Source: Macrosoma leucophasiata
Lineage: Eukaryota > Arthropoda > Insecta > Lepidoptera > Hedylidae
DNA: 64,000 nt
Reading direction: 5' to 3'
Assembly: GCA_036365455.1 (NCBI GenBank)
Contig: JAWQUS010000017.1
Coordinates: 2,480,001 to 2,544,000 of the forward strand
The notes under the pieces are model-generated. The model was not told where the DNA came from. It made no database searches and saw nothing but the letters and a program-made list of their open reading frames with translations. Both the position numbers and the translations under genes were made by a program. Shown here in pieces: positions 20,748 to 30,810 of this stretch (its first letter is position 1; each line of letters starts with the position of its first letter).

Positions 20748-21549
20748 GTCAATTATATAGATATCTCAGAGGCTTAGCGGTAGTAAGGCTCTTCTACTAA
20801 GCGGTCCGCATTCATCCCCATGTATGGAATCAAATAATATTTTTAATGCAATTAGTAGGTATATGCATACATGCACGTATGAATATACCTTTGCGGTCTC
20901 TTGACTACCCGTTCATACAAAGAAATGCATTGAATTATGTTTATGTAGGCTCAATTATAAATTAAAAAAAAACCTATCTTAACGTGCACAGCATTAGTAG
21001 ACTTTAGGTAGGTACAGCTATTTATGCTAAATAAAAATATATTTAAATACATTGACGGATTAATATTAATTAAACATGCGATGAGCCTATGAAGCTAATC
21101 ATCATGACTACTAAAGTTCATAGAAAAGCGTTAAATTAAGACAAACGTCGCTTGATTTCATTAAATTCCCACCTTTCCCTACAAAAAAAGACCCCTAAGG
21201 GGAAATATTAATAACCCTCAATCTCCACAGGGAGTTTTAATTTCCCTTCTCAATTTATTTGAATTTTTAAGGCGCTATGAATAGGTTACCTTAATAAAAA
21301 AATGTATATTTCCATTTCTTCTATCAAAATCTTTATATTATTTCACTGGCATGTCTTTATTTTTGAGAAAAATTGATCAAATTCAAATCACCTTTTATCA
21401 ACTAATAAGAGTATATATAGGTAGGTTGTACCTTTCATATGTTACTGCGATCATTAAAAAGAAATCAATTTCGAATATTCGATCATTATTAAATTTGTAT
21501 ACATAAACACCACCATATTGTAAGAAAGATGTAAATATAATATATATAT
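20748..21549. other. No feature recognised
   Basis: AT-rich spacer with several A and T runs. Confidence 0.5.
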
Positions 21550-21712
21550 TATGTAATGGAAGTAGCAAACAAGCTTGCAGTTCACATTGATGTTAAGTGA
21601 TGACTGCAGCCTATAGACACTCACACAAAGACCGAGGTCAAAATGCCGATGCGTTACCACTCCTGAGCCCTAAGGTGTTATGCCTCTGTGCCGGAAATTA
21701 CAAGGCCATTCA
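21550..21712 (-). mobile_element. Family S, subfamily A, 5'-truncated
   Basis: ATGTAATGGAAGTAGCAAAC start (antisense tail) to GGAAATTACAAGGCC. Confidence 0.8.
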
Positions 21713-21748
21713 TATGCCAAAATGCCAATAAACAAGATGTGTGGCCTC

Positions 21749-21869
21749 ACAATAACTATCACAGAGACATAACAACTTAGGTCTCAGGGGTCATTTCGAC
21801 CTCTGGTTTTTATGTAGGAGTCTTTAGGCTGCAGTCATCACTTAACATCAATGTTTAACACAAAAAAAA
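21749..21869 (+). mobile_element. Family S, subfamily B, truncated
   Basis: ATAACTATCACAGAGACATA through AACATCAATG and an A-run. Head-on to the preceding S copy. Confidence 0.72.
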
Positions 21870-22033
21870 TTAATTAGGTACATAGAAACTTATTTTTTAT
21901 TACAGTTTTTCGCAATAAGACATCGTACCTTTAGAATTAAAGTGGCATATCTCTAAAAAATAAGAAAATGACTTTCATACATCAAACGACTTAAGAACAT
22001 ATAATCTATCAAATTATTAATAATTTAATAGTA

Positions 22034-22434
22034 TTTTATTTTTAAAGAAAAATGGAAAGAAAAATTTGACTTCAGGCGAGACTCGAACTCGCGACCTACT
22101 GGGAATCTAGTCCAGCCGCTCTTCCAATTGAGCTACTGAAGTCCTGCCCGATTTGTCAAATCTTTCCTTCACATCTATTGCATTGCTTTATGGTAGCAGC
22201 AGCGCCATCTATTACCAACTATGCTAGTAGTAAGTATAAGTATTGCAATAGATGTGAAGGAAAGATTTGACAAATCGGGCAGGACTTCAGTAGCTCAATT
22301 GGAAGAGCGGCTGGACAAGATTCCCAGTAGGTCGCGAGTTCGAGTCTCGCCTGAAGTCAAATTTTTCCTTCCATTTTTCTTTAAAAATAAAATATATTTC
22401 ACAAGCATGTGTTAATACGAAATAATATAAAAAC
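22034..22434 (-). mobile_element. T2: tRNA-derived inverted dimer, 12-bp TSD
   Basis: Flanked by perfect 12-bp repeats AATTTAATAGTA (22022-22033 and 22435-22446). The + strand reads the tail (antisense), a complete antisense tRNA-like unit (22068-22143), the body, an inversion junction around 22225-22240, then a complete sense unit (22283-22358) and the leader with CACAAGCATGTG. The insertion sense is the minus strand, because the A-rich 3' terminus (AAAAATAAAAT when read in sense) is on the left. Both arms are nearly identical over more than 150 bp, which implies the palindrome formed at or near insertion. Confidence 0.87.
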
Positions 22435-22639
22435 AATTTAATAGTAGTTATTGATAGTTTAACATGTTTTTTAAGTCGTTTGATGAATAAAAGTCATTTT
22501 CTAAATTTTTTGCGATGCCACTTTAATTCTAAACGTGCAATATACGAGTGAAATACTTTTGGAAAAATAAAATTAAAAAGGAAATGCAATAATGTGAAAG
22601 AGATATTCGATAGTCGAGTGTGCTACGGTAACTTAGTAA

Positions 22640-22730
22640 TAAGATTGCTTAGACTAGTGATCCAGTGGTAGCGGATTCAAGTCCCGCGAAGTCAAGTCAA
22701 ATATTTCTTTCCATTTTTTAAATACTTAAT
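22640..22730 (+). repeat. Degenerate tRNA-like T relative
   Basis: Contains GATTCAAGTCCCGCGAAGTC followed by AAATATTTCTTTCCATTTTT, matching the T-arm/acceptor and tail layout of family T with a different box B. Too degraded to fold reliably. Confidence 0.45.
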
Positions 22731-22805
22731 ATGGAAATCAAAAACTCAAAATGCCACAGCAATCAAATGAATAACAAATCCGACAACCAGTAAAACAGTT
22801 AAAGG

Positions 22806-23200
22806 TTAAGAAAACCGGTTAAGTGCGTGTCGAACCACGCGCAGTGCAGAGTTCCGTAGTTTTTAGGTTTGATTAATGTAATGAAAAAAACTTTCTATGG
22901 AGTTGTTCAAATTTCGAGTGTTACATTTGGTCGACTATTACTCGCAAACTTGTAAAGCCAACTTAGGTGTGATAGTTTTCTTTTTAATTTCGTTATAATA
23001 TGTAGCTACTATTGCCATAACGTTTGAATTTCTAACAACAACCGTTTAGTACGTAGAGGGGTGGGGGAACACATGACTCTAATGAAAATTCGCACTTTCA
23101 GTCACGAACAGTTAACCGAATCGAAAAATGATGTTAGCACATCCCTAACATTTTTAAAAGACCTATCCAACCATATCCTACACAATTTAAAAATTAAAAA
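22806..23200 (-). repeat. Antisense repeat with CCGGTT...GTTCCGTAG end
   Basis: AAACCGGTTAAGTGCGTG and GCAGAGTTCCGTAG resemble the complement of the 3' end of the GGGTTCCGTAC repeat; the remainder (ACAGTTAACCGAATCG, AGACCTATCCAACCATATCC) appears to be a different subfamily. Confidence 0.5.
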
Positions 23201-23689
23201 TCATACATGTCGACACCATGTCGACGTCACTGACTAGGGTTGAGATATTTACGTTATCCAATAAGTATAACGTAATAACGAAAGATCTGTGAACCAGGTT
23301 TCGTTGATCCGTGTGCGCCGCGGTCGCGATCGCTCCCAGGGGACGTGAGGGTCTGTTGAACAAGTTTTCTTATTCAAATCACAGTACAAAGCTGATCAGG
23401 GCTTTTCAATTCTCATGATCGCTTTAGGTGGTTAGGGTTAGACGAGAACTTTCTTTTATTTGAATACGAAATATTTTTTCATCAGGGCGTGCCTACTGAA
23501 ATAGTTTGAAAGAAAATTAACAATACTAAAGACAAAATACTTATTTTAATCTTATAGTATGAATTGTAAGGTATCTAAATTGTTATTAAAAAGTTTCCTA
23601 GCATTGTGTCGATAATCTGTCTGTTCCACTCTGTGGAATCAGATATGCACACTAAATATAGTTCAAAATCTTTTGAATTTAAAAGAAAG
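23201..23689. other. No feature recognised
   Basis: A small GC-rich patch, GTGTGCGCCGCGGTCGCG, at about 23310-23330; nothing else. Confidence 0.45.
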
Positions 23690-23781
23690 AAGAAGAAGCA
23701 CGGGAGGTATGTCAGGGCCGGGAAATCTGACGCTTCACACATTGTACCTACCCCGTAAGGGACTTGGCGTGAAGATACATT
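23690..23781 (+). repeat. Short repeat with CCTACCCCGTAAGGGACTTG
   Basis: AGAAGAAGCACGGGAGG to GGCGTGAAGATACAT, sense copy of 13880-13972; a SINE or LINE tail of unknown family. Confidence 0.55.
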
Positions 23782-23920
23782 AAAAGAAATAAAATTATAT
23801 GTTATATGCATAGGAGATAACTTCTTTGAAATAAATTGTAGGTATAATGTTTACATTTTTTGCTATCAACAGTTTTCAGTTTACCAGACAAAGGATTTAA
23901 AAAGAACGAAATGTATTTTA

Positions 23921-24116
23921 TCCCTTCTTCCTACTTAATATTATAAATGCGAAAGTAACTCTGTCTGTCTGTCTGTCCTTTTCATTGTTACCTTTTCACG
24001 TCAAAACGACTGAACCGATTTTAATGGAATTCGGTACAGAGATAGAGCTGACTTTGAGAAAGAACATAGGCTACTTAGTTATTTATAAAACGACGTTCAC
24101 GCGGGCGATAACTAGA
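23921..24116 (+). mobile_element. Helitron-like repeat
   Basis: CTTAATATTATAAATGCGAA, GTAACTCTGTCTGTCTGTC, CGACTGAACCGATTTTAATG and CACGCGGGCGATAACTAG. Sense counterpart of 14000-14165. Confidence 0.65.
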
Positions 24117-24744
24117 AGGTTATATTTACAAAAAGAGCAACATATAGGTGCATTAGGTACATGGTGTTGCCAAGTAACCAATGAAATCTTGGCGGGTCGA
24201 CATCTGCAGATAAGTTATCTTTGCATTATAAATTGCATCCACTTCCGTTCTCTCACTATGGAACGCATGAATAACCATTTATATACGTAGAAAACTTTAT
24301 AAATGTACCTCTGTTAATGTTGCATAGCCATCGGCAAATCAGTTTGAGGTAGAATGTTTTCAAGGTTAATTATACGCAATTGAGCTTAGTATTCAATCGA
24401 ATAGCCTCGTTCGAATAGCCCATATCTATGATTTGTCTCTTTTATCAGAGATAGAAGTAAGGGATGTTATGGAGTTCCGTATCCGTAATGAAACTGCCGG
24501 ATATCCGCAATACTTCATACGTTCATCCATGACCGAATCCGATTTAAAAATTAATCTGGATAAATTAGGATATTAGCGCAGTCTAAATAAGACGTCATAG
24601 CTTTTTGACTAGATGTGTAACCACTGGAAATGCACCGTAGCCAAGTTACCACAACTTGGCTTTCTTACCTTTTTTCGGCTCACATTAAGGTACCTGAGAG
24701 TGCGTTCCGAGTCTGATTTAATTTTATCATTTTATAACCAAGCG
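24117..24744. other. No feature recognised
   Basis: No repeat border or coding signal. Confidence 0.45.
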
Positions 24745-24885
24745 GAAAACGAAGCGTAAGCAGGCGTCCCACAAGATGGACCAATCGCTGGACGAGGGCG
24801 GCCCAGAACCGTTCGTTGTGGCATTCTTTGGGGTAAGCCTTTGTTCAGCAGTGGACGTCTTTTGGCTGAAATGATGATGATGATA
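24745..24885 (+). mobile_element. RTE-type LINE 3' end, short
   Basis: CACAAGATGGACCAATCGCT, TTTGTTCAGCAGTGGACGTC and TTTTGGCTGAAATGATGATG match the tail of the element at 52160-52550. Confidence 0.75.
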
Positions 24886-25779
24886 ACCAAGAATGTAACT
24901 AAAAAAACTGATACTTAGTTGCAAATTATGTGAAATAGTTATTTAACCATTCTTATAACGGATTCCAAATAACGCTGTATCCGAAATAATTTCATATCCA
25001 TAACTGTAATCGGAGCCGGTAAAGTTTTATAAATTAATCATATATCCATGTTAAAAAAAATCACATACGTAACATCTGATATTTGTATGTTGTAACATAA
25101 AAACTATTCTTCGACATAAGTATGATTATATGTAACATTGAACGTTGATGCCGTTGATGGTAATCTTTGAGCCTCTGTTTCCTTTATTAATATGTTATCG
25201 TACGCCAATGTTGAGCAATGAGCTATTCCATTGCAGTTTTAACAACTTGGACGTTTATTCTATTGGTGTCCAATTTGTTAGTGTAACATATATACAAAAC
25301 AGCACAACATACATTCATAATTACATTTCCCTACAAAGATAAATTGAAGAGAAGTAATTTTGATGTCAGTCCTATGTGACTAGTCCAAAGAGTTACTGGA
25401 GTTTTTTTTAAGGGAATAAATCCCAGTTCCTCAAGCTTGCCAATAGCGATCTCGAATTCTAAGCCACCGGGTAGATAGAAATATATAAATAGATGTACAA
25501 GGATAAATATTTACACTAAGATGTTTAATCCCGGCTCAGTGCTGCTCCTATCTCAGCAGCGAGACGCCGATGTCACTAATGAGATTAAAAAAGCACCGGC
25601 TGCGTTCAGATTTTCCATGAAAAGTTTACGCTTCATCCCTTAATGCGTTGGAACCAAAAATATTTTCTTATATTTCGTTTATATATGCCACAACATAAAG
25701 TTGATTGAGAACATATTTTTTATTAGACGAACAAAATTTAGATTTGATGAAATTAAACGAATATGTTTATTATGGATTA
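24886..25779. other. No feature recognised
   Basis: No repeat border or coding signal. Confidence 0.45.
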
Positions 25780-25870
25780 GGTCTCAAAAGAAAAAAGAAA
25801 TCTTGAGAAGTAAGATAACTCGTGCGTCTCTCTGTCTGTCACAGCGAATTTACTTCAAAACTTAAGAATC
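25780..25870 (+). repeat. Degenerate GGGTTCCGTAC-type fragment
   Basis: TCTCAAAAGAAAAAAGAAA and ACTCGTGCGTCTCTCTGTCT, CACAGCGAATTTACTTC. Confidence 0.45.
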
Positions 25871-26984
25871 GATTGAATTGAAATTTGAGACATTCTTAAC
25901 TACCTACCTATATGTTATTCTGTTACACAAACAAGGACATAATATAACAAAAAATACATACATTTCGAACATGAGGGCAAATAAGAAAAGAACTTTAAAA
26001 GTTGTGAAAGATATATTATTTGACATACCTACTTACCCATCATTAACCAAGAGAAGGCCTTACTTTGAGATTTTTATCAATAAAAAAGTTACTTAAGCAA
26101 AAAACAGCTTCTAATCATACATCTTCTCCAATCGCCAATATTTTAAAAACTACTAGGAACTCAATTTTGAAAAAAAAAATACAAAAATAGATCTAACCTA
26201 TCTATAGAGAAACCTATATAACCTAATATTTTCTCTATATATATACCTAATATATATATAGAGAAACCTATCTCACAGGATTTTTTAAAGAATTCTATGT
26301 ATGGTGTTTATGGTAAAATATGCAAACTCTCAGTTAAGTACGGAAATCTATTCACGTTAATTCTGACTTATGTTTAATCAGTTTTTTTTTAATGTTTATA
26401 ACATTTATTCCTAAAGAACAGCAGATTAACATTTTACGTTAAAATATGTGCATCTGCCACAGGATGTGTATCTGTCAGTCGGTAAGTCATAACGATTTTC
26501 TACAATGTACGTCTGAATAATAATCTGAGTAATACCACATATCAAGAAACATTAAAAATAAATATTCCTTACTCGCTTCATTCATTTGGATCTGCGTGAG
26601 GTCACTGTTTCACATATTATAAATCAAGGCATAGTACTACACGCTATCGATTTTGCTGATGCAAGCAAATGTAACCCCAATTACATGTGACATGTGACCT
26701 ATTTGGGCGTGCCACCCTGTGACCTAGAAACGAACTCATAATTCGCAACAGGGACGCATTCGGAAGAAAAAAAGTCGCTCATTAATTTTAGTTATGTACG
26801 GTTACATAACATTATTATTGCATTCCATATTTTTGCGCTGATCTCAAAACTAATATTTTTTGTATTAAGTAAAGTAAAGAACTTTCGAACAAAATGAACA
26901 TCGAAAAAATTAATTCTTTACAATTAGAATTAAAACATGAAACCATAATAGTGCCTTATTTAGTAATGTACAGTCGTGGAACGC
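25871..26984. other. No element recognised; short AT tandem repeat
   Basis: ATATATAGAGAAACCTAT occurs twice at about 26205-26275 within a TA-rich tract. Confidence 0.45.
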
Positions 26985-27038
26985 AAAAGCTTTATTTATA
27001 TAGATAAGCCTAAGCTTATCTATATAAATAAAGCTTTT
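26985..27038. repeat. Perfect palindrome with 25-bp arms
   Basis: AAAAGCTTTATTTATATAGA...GC, 4-nt spacer CTAA, then the exact complement. It abuts the CTAGT terminus of the Helitron-like repeat at 27039. Confidence 0.85.
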
Positions 27039-27250
27039 ACTAGCGACCCGCCCGGCTTCGCGCGGGTGCAATGTTACCTACCCTCTCCTATTCATCTTAG
27101 CGTGATATTTTAGCCTAATCCCTTCCTCGATAGATAAGCTATTTAACACTGTATGTATCTAACACAGTAGTTCCTGAGATAGCGCGTTCAAGCAAAACAA
27201 CAAACAAACAAACTCTTCAGCTTTACAGTTTCAGTAGGTATAGATTACAA
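27039..27250 (-). mobile_element. Helitron-like repeat, CTAGT end
   Basis: ACTAGCGACCCGCCCGGCTT at the left (3' end antisense), GTAGTTCCTGAGATAGCGCG and AAACAAACTCTTCAGCTTTA. Confidence 0.65.
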
Positions 27251-27356
27251 CCTCATAATGGTCAAGCGGCGAGATCCCTGATTGTATCTACATTGACTTA
27301 TTTTCCAAATGTTGTGTTTCATCATCATTATTTTCATTGGTTACTACATCAGTCAT

Positions 27357-27686
27357 ATTTTATTTTAAAGAAAAATGGAAAGAAAAATTTGACTTTAGGC
27401 GAGACTCGAACTCGCGGCCTACTGGGAATCTAGTCCAGCCGCTCTTCCAATTGAGCTACTGAAGTCCTGCCCGATTTGTCAAATCTTTCCTTCACATTTA
27501 TTGCCTTGCTTTATGGTAGCAGTAGCGCCATCTATTACCAACTCAATTGGAAGAGCGGCTGGACTAGATTCCCAGTAGGCCGCGAGTTCGAGTCTCGCCT
27601 GAAGTCAAATTTTTCTTTCCATTTTTCTTTAAAATAAAATATATTTCACAAGCATGTGTTAATGCGAAATAATATAAAAAAACAAT
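27357..27686 (-). mobile_element. T3: tRNA-derived inverted dimer, 12-bp TSD
   Basis: Flanked by perfect 12-bp repeats TACATCAGTCAT (27345-27356 and 27687-27698). It has one full antisense tRNA-like unit (27391-27466), a short body, a junction at about 27538-27545, and a 5'-clipped sense unit (27543-27606) followed by tail and leader. The junction falls inside the tRNA D-arm region, unlike T1, T2 and T5. This copy lies about 100 bp beyond a Helitron-like fragment. Confidence 0.87.
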
Positions 27687-27698
27687 TACATCAGTCAT

Positions 27699-28142
27699 GT
27701 TTAAAAATACGTAGGTACTTCCTACAAGCCTATACTTATGCGTCGTCTTATGGCGCTAACAGTGCATGCTTTGATATAACGGGTCCACCTACCCAGTAAG
27801 TACACCACACTTGATAAAGCTGTCCATTATCCAAAATTCAGAGTTATTGCTCAAAGCGTGAATTTCGATACGTTGCCGGAAACGTTCCCTAATATCGTTA
27901 CCAATAACGTTTGCAGTGGCAACGTCCGTACCTATCGTAAAGGTATAGCGACAAACGTCCTGGAAGCGGGCAGCAGACGGAACAAATTAATCAATTACAC
28001 AACATAATTGCATTGCTCGTTCGGCCGCGTTTGTAATCCGGTTTGCTGGTGACACGTCTTATGGCGCTAACAGAGCTGGCGGTACACGTTTGTAATAAAA
28101 TTATCGCGTCTTCTTGTTATGTGAATATGACTTAAATACAGA
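27699..28142. other. Unassigned; contains a 19-bp direct repeat
   Basis: CGTCTTATGGCGCTAACAG occurs at 27744-27762 and 28055-28073. Confidence 0.5.
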
Positions 28143-28670
28143 GTGTCCCAGAAATCAACGAGAAACCGAAAACAGGTGATAGGCCAAGTCATGACAGTTA
28201 TTAGAAAAATGTGAAAAAATATATTTGTGAATGAATGAAACTTTTTGTGGTGTATAGATACTAAGCCTGGCCAACGTTTAGGCTACTTTTTACTGCGGCA
28301 AAATCACTTATTCCCACGGGAATCTCTACATTTAATTTCATTTTCCTATGCAATATCTAACCTTTGACACATTATTTCATTGTGAGGCGATACGAAGTTT
28401 GCCGGGTCAGCTAGTTTTTAATATTATAAGGATTTAAAAAAATATCGGTAAAACTCCTAAGACTACAAATAAGTCAAGTCTAAGACTACAAATATAACTT
28501 TAAAAAAAAAAAGTAATATCTGTAGTCTTAGGACTTGAAAAATCATCACATTTGTTTAATTCTTTTAATATGAAAAATACATGACAATTTTTTTTTTCTC
28601 ACATTTTTCTAATAACTGTCATGACTTGGCCTATCAAACGTTTTGAGTTTATCGTTGATTTCTGGGACAA
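28143..28670. mobile_element. DNA transposon with ~70-bp inverted ends, nested repeat inside
   Basis: Left GTGTCCCAGAAATCAACGAG and right (antisense) GTTGTCCCAGAAATCAACGA. CCAAGTCATGACAGTTATTA is identical in both arms. The interior holds an antisense Helitron-like fragment (28255-28418). No transposase frame is left. Confidence 0.8.
28255..28418 (-). mobile_element. Helitron-like fragment nested in a DNA transposon
   Basis: TATTCCCACGGGAATCTC and GGCGATACGAAGTTTGCCGG...CAGCTAGT, antisense. Confidence 0.55.
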
Positions 28671-28707
28671 CCTATATACTTTTTATACGAGATATTTTAC
28701 ATTAACA

Positions 28708-28984
28708 TTTTACTTGTGGTAGAGCTCCAGTGACGGAGTTTGCGTGCGTAGGCACCACCGCATTACCTAATATACTTGCCGCTAAATGGTAGTGTTCAGC
28801 ACTATCGTGTTCCGGTCAGGTAATGTACGGCCCTGTAATTTCCGGCACAGAGGCAAAACACCTTAGGCCTCAAGAGTGGTAATCTGCATTTTGACCTTGG
28901 TCTTTTTGTGGGTGTCTATAAGCTGCAGTGATCACTTAACATCAATGTGAACTGCATGCTTGTTTGCCACTTCCATTACATAAA
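28708..28984 (+). mobile_element. Family S, subfamily A, full length
   Basis: Starts TTTACTTGTGGTAGAGCTCC and ends CCATTACATAAATCA with almost no A-run left. Confidence 0.83.
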
Positions 28985-29361
28985 TCATATATAGACCGGT
29001 ATATAAGCCTCACAAAAAATCTGAGTTCTCTTTCATCATTTCAAATATCGTAAAAGTAAGTAAAAGCTGTTCTTCTAAAACACATAAATACTAGAAGTAA
29101 CACAGCTCCAAGCAACGAGAATCCTCGTTCGTCTTCCCTATACCTACTTTGTATACATATAGAGTGCACGCATGGGGTGTGTAACGGGCGGGGTGGGAAC
29201 CACCCCGGGGTGGCGCAACCCACCCCACTCGCACGATCGTTAAAATACACCAAACCTCTCTGCGATAAGCATGCCGTAATCATGCTTCTATATCTATCTG
29301 TTATAGTTGTGCAGCTTTTTTTATATTAATTGGTATGAAGTTAAAGATTGATTAGCAAAAC
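28985..29361. other. Unassigned; GC hairpin
   Basis: GGGGTGGGAACCACCCC and GGGGTGGCGCAACCCACCCC lie side by side at about 29189-29227. No supported gene. Confidence 0.45.
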
Positions 29362-29714
29362 TTTTTTTTTATGTAATGGAAGTAGCAAACAAGCATGCAG
29401 TTCACATTGATGTAAAATGATGATTTCAGCCTATAGACACTTACAAAAAGACCAAGGTAAAAATGCAGATTCGTTACCAATCCTGAGGCCTAAGATGTTG
29501 TTATGCCTCTGTGCCGGAAATTACGGTTCCGTACATTACCACCTGACCGGAACACGATAGTGCTGAACACTATCACTTAGTGCCAAGTATATTAGGTAAT
29601 ACGGTGGTATCTCGCCTGAAGTCAAAATTTTTCTTTCCATTTTTCTTTAAAATAAAAATACGGTGGTGCCTACGCCCGCAAGCTCCGTCACTGGAGCTCT
29701 ACTACCAGTAAAAG
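29362..29714 (-). mobile_element. Family S, subfamily A, carrying nested T6
   Basis: T-run at 29362, antisense core, interrupted at GGTAATACGGTGGT by T6, then the antisense 5' hairpin ending ACCAGTAAAAG. The T insertion is therefore younger than this S copy. Confidence 0.87.
29609..29656 (+). mobile_element. T6: 48-bp 5'-truncated T copy nested in an S element
   Basis: Only the end of the T-arm, acceptor strand and tail (CTCGCCTGAAGTC to CTTTAAAATAAAA) is present. It is bounded by AATACGGTGGT on both sides (29598-29608 and 29657-29667), an 11-bp duplication of S sequence. This small insertion fixes the 3' end of the family and shows that copies can be severely 5'-truncated. Confidence 0.85.
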
Positions 29715-29805
29715 ATAAAACCAATTTGTACATATTGAAACGCCAAGCATCTTGAATGGATTAGATAAAGACAATTATTGTATTTAAAAGTCATTACTTC
29801 TCTTT

Positions 29806-29895
29806 AAGAAAAAATAAATTTTGACTTCAGGCGGGACTTGAACCCGCGACCATTGGGTTCTCTAGTCCGGTATCCCAACAGGACTCCATTATTCT
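29806..29895 (-). repeat. Antisense tRNA-like element related to family T
   Basis: The minus strand reads a box B-like GGGTTCAAGTCCCGCC and then CTGAAGTC and a T-rich tail. The anticodon-side sequence differs from T1-T5, so this may be a separate subfamily with a different tRNA head. No duplication seen. Confidence 0.45.
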
Positions 29896-30309
29896 GTTAA
29901 AAAAATTATCTCGCCTGTGTTATTGCCTGTTGAGACATGAGCTAACTTAACTTTTGTTCCTATATGCCAAAAATTAAAAAAAAACTATATAATGATTAAA
30001 ATAATATCTACCTACCATCTCGCGTAAGTAGGTATATCAAACTAAAATAATATTTTGTTTAGTAAATATACGCGAGATTAATCCGTAAAACAGTTTTTTA
30101 TCAATGAGTGTAGCTAACCTAGGAACACATCAAACTATACTTTAATGTTACCTACCTACCCTTCCGCGACTTACAGGCGTGAGACGTGGTGTAACGTTTG
30201 ACGTTTGTAACAATTTTCTCGTTCGAAGACTTGAACGTAGGACTCTTTCGCATGCATTTATGTTCAATCACCGCAGTTCAGTTCCAACATCATCATCACT
30301 ATCACTACA

Positions 30310-30592
30310 TATCACTCGTATAAAGTAAAGTCCGCCTTGTTTCTCTCTCTCTCTCTCTCTCTCTCTGTCTGTATGTATGCGCTAATCTCGGAAAGTTGTG
30401 AACGTATTTTGTTCCTTTTTTCCCCTTATTTTTGTATAATTTTGGAAAGAGGGTTTTCTGAGGAAGGTTTATACCTATAATTTATCAATATCGCACTTAT
30501 ATTTACCGAAATATGACGATTCTTGTCAAAGAAGTCGGGTTCCCCACAATATAATAAATGCTACCCGCGCGAAGCCGGGACGGGTCGCTAGT
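30310..30592 (+). mobile_element. Helitron-like repeat with (TC)n run
   Basis: GTATAAAGTAAAGTCCGCC, a (TC) run at 30342-30367, GCGCTAATCTCGGAAA and the 3' end CCCGCGCGAAGCCGGGACGG GTCGCTAGT with GC hairpin. Confidence 0.62.
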
Positions 30593-30717
30593 CTTTATAT
30601 AGGTAATGTGTGGTTGAATCTAGCGGGGTCAAATAGCTAGAGCATGCTGGAGATGACCAATTTGAAAGACTTCAATGTACCTTCTTAATATGATAATGAA
30701 ATTAAATCCATTGTACA

Positions 30718-30810
30718 TTTGCCGCTAAATGGTAGTGTTCAGCACTATCGTGTTCCGGTCAGGTGGTAATGTACGGCTCTGTAATTTCCGGCACAGAGGC
30801 ATAACCATGG
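30718..30810 (+). mobile_element. Family S internal fragment
   Basis: TTGCCGCTAAATGGTAGTG through GGCACAGAGGCATAACC; both ends missing. Confidence 0.72.
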
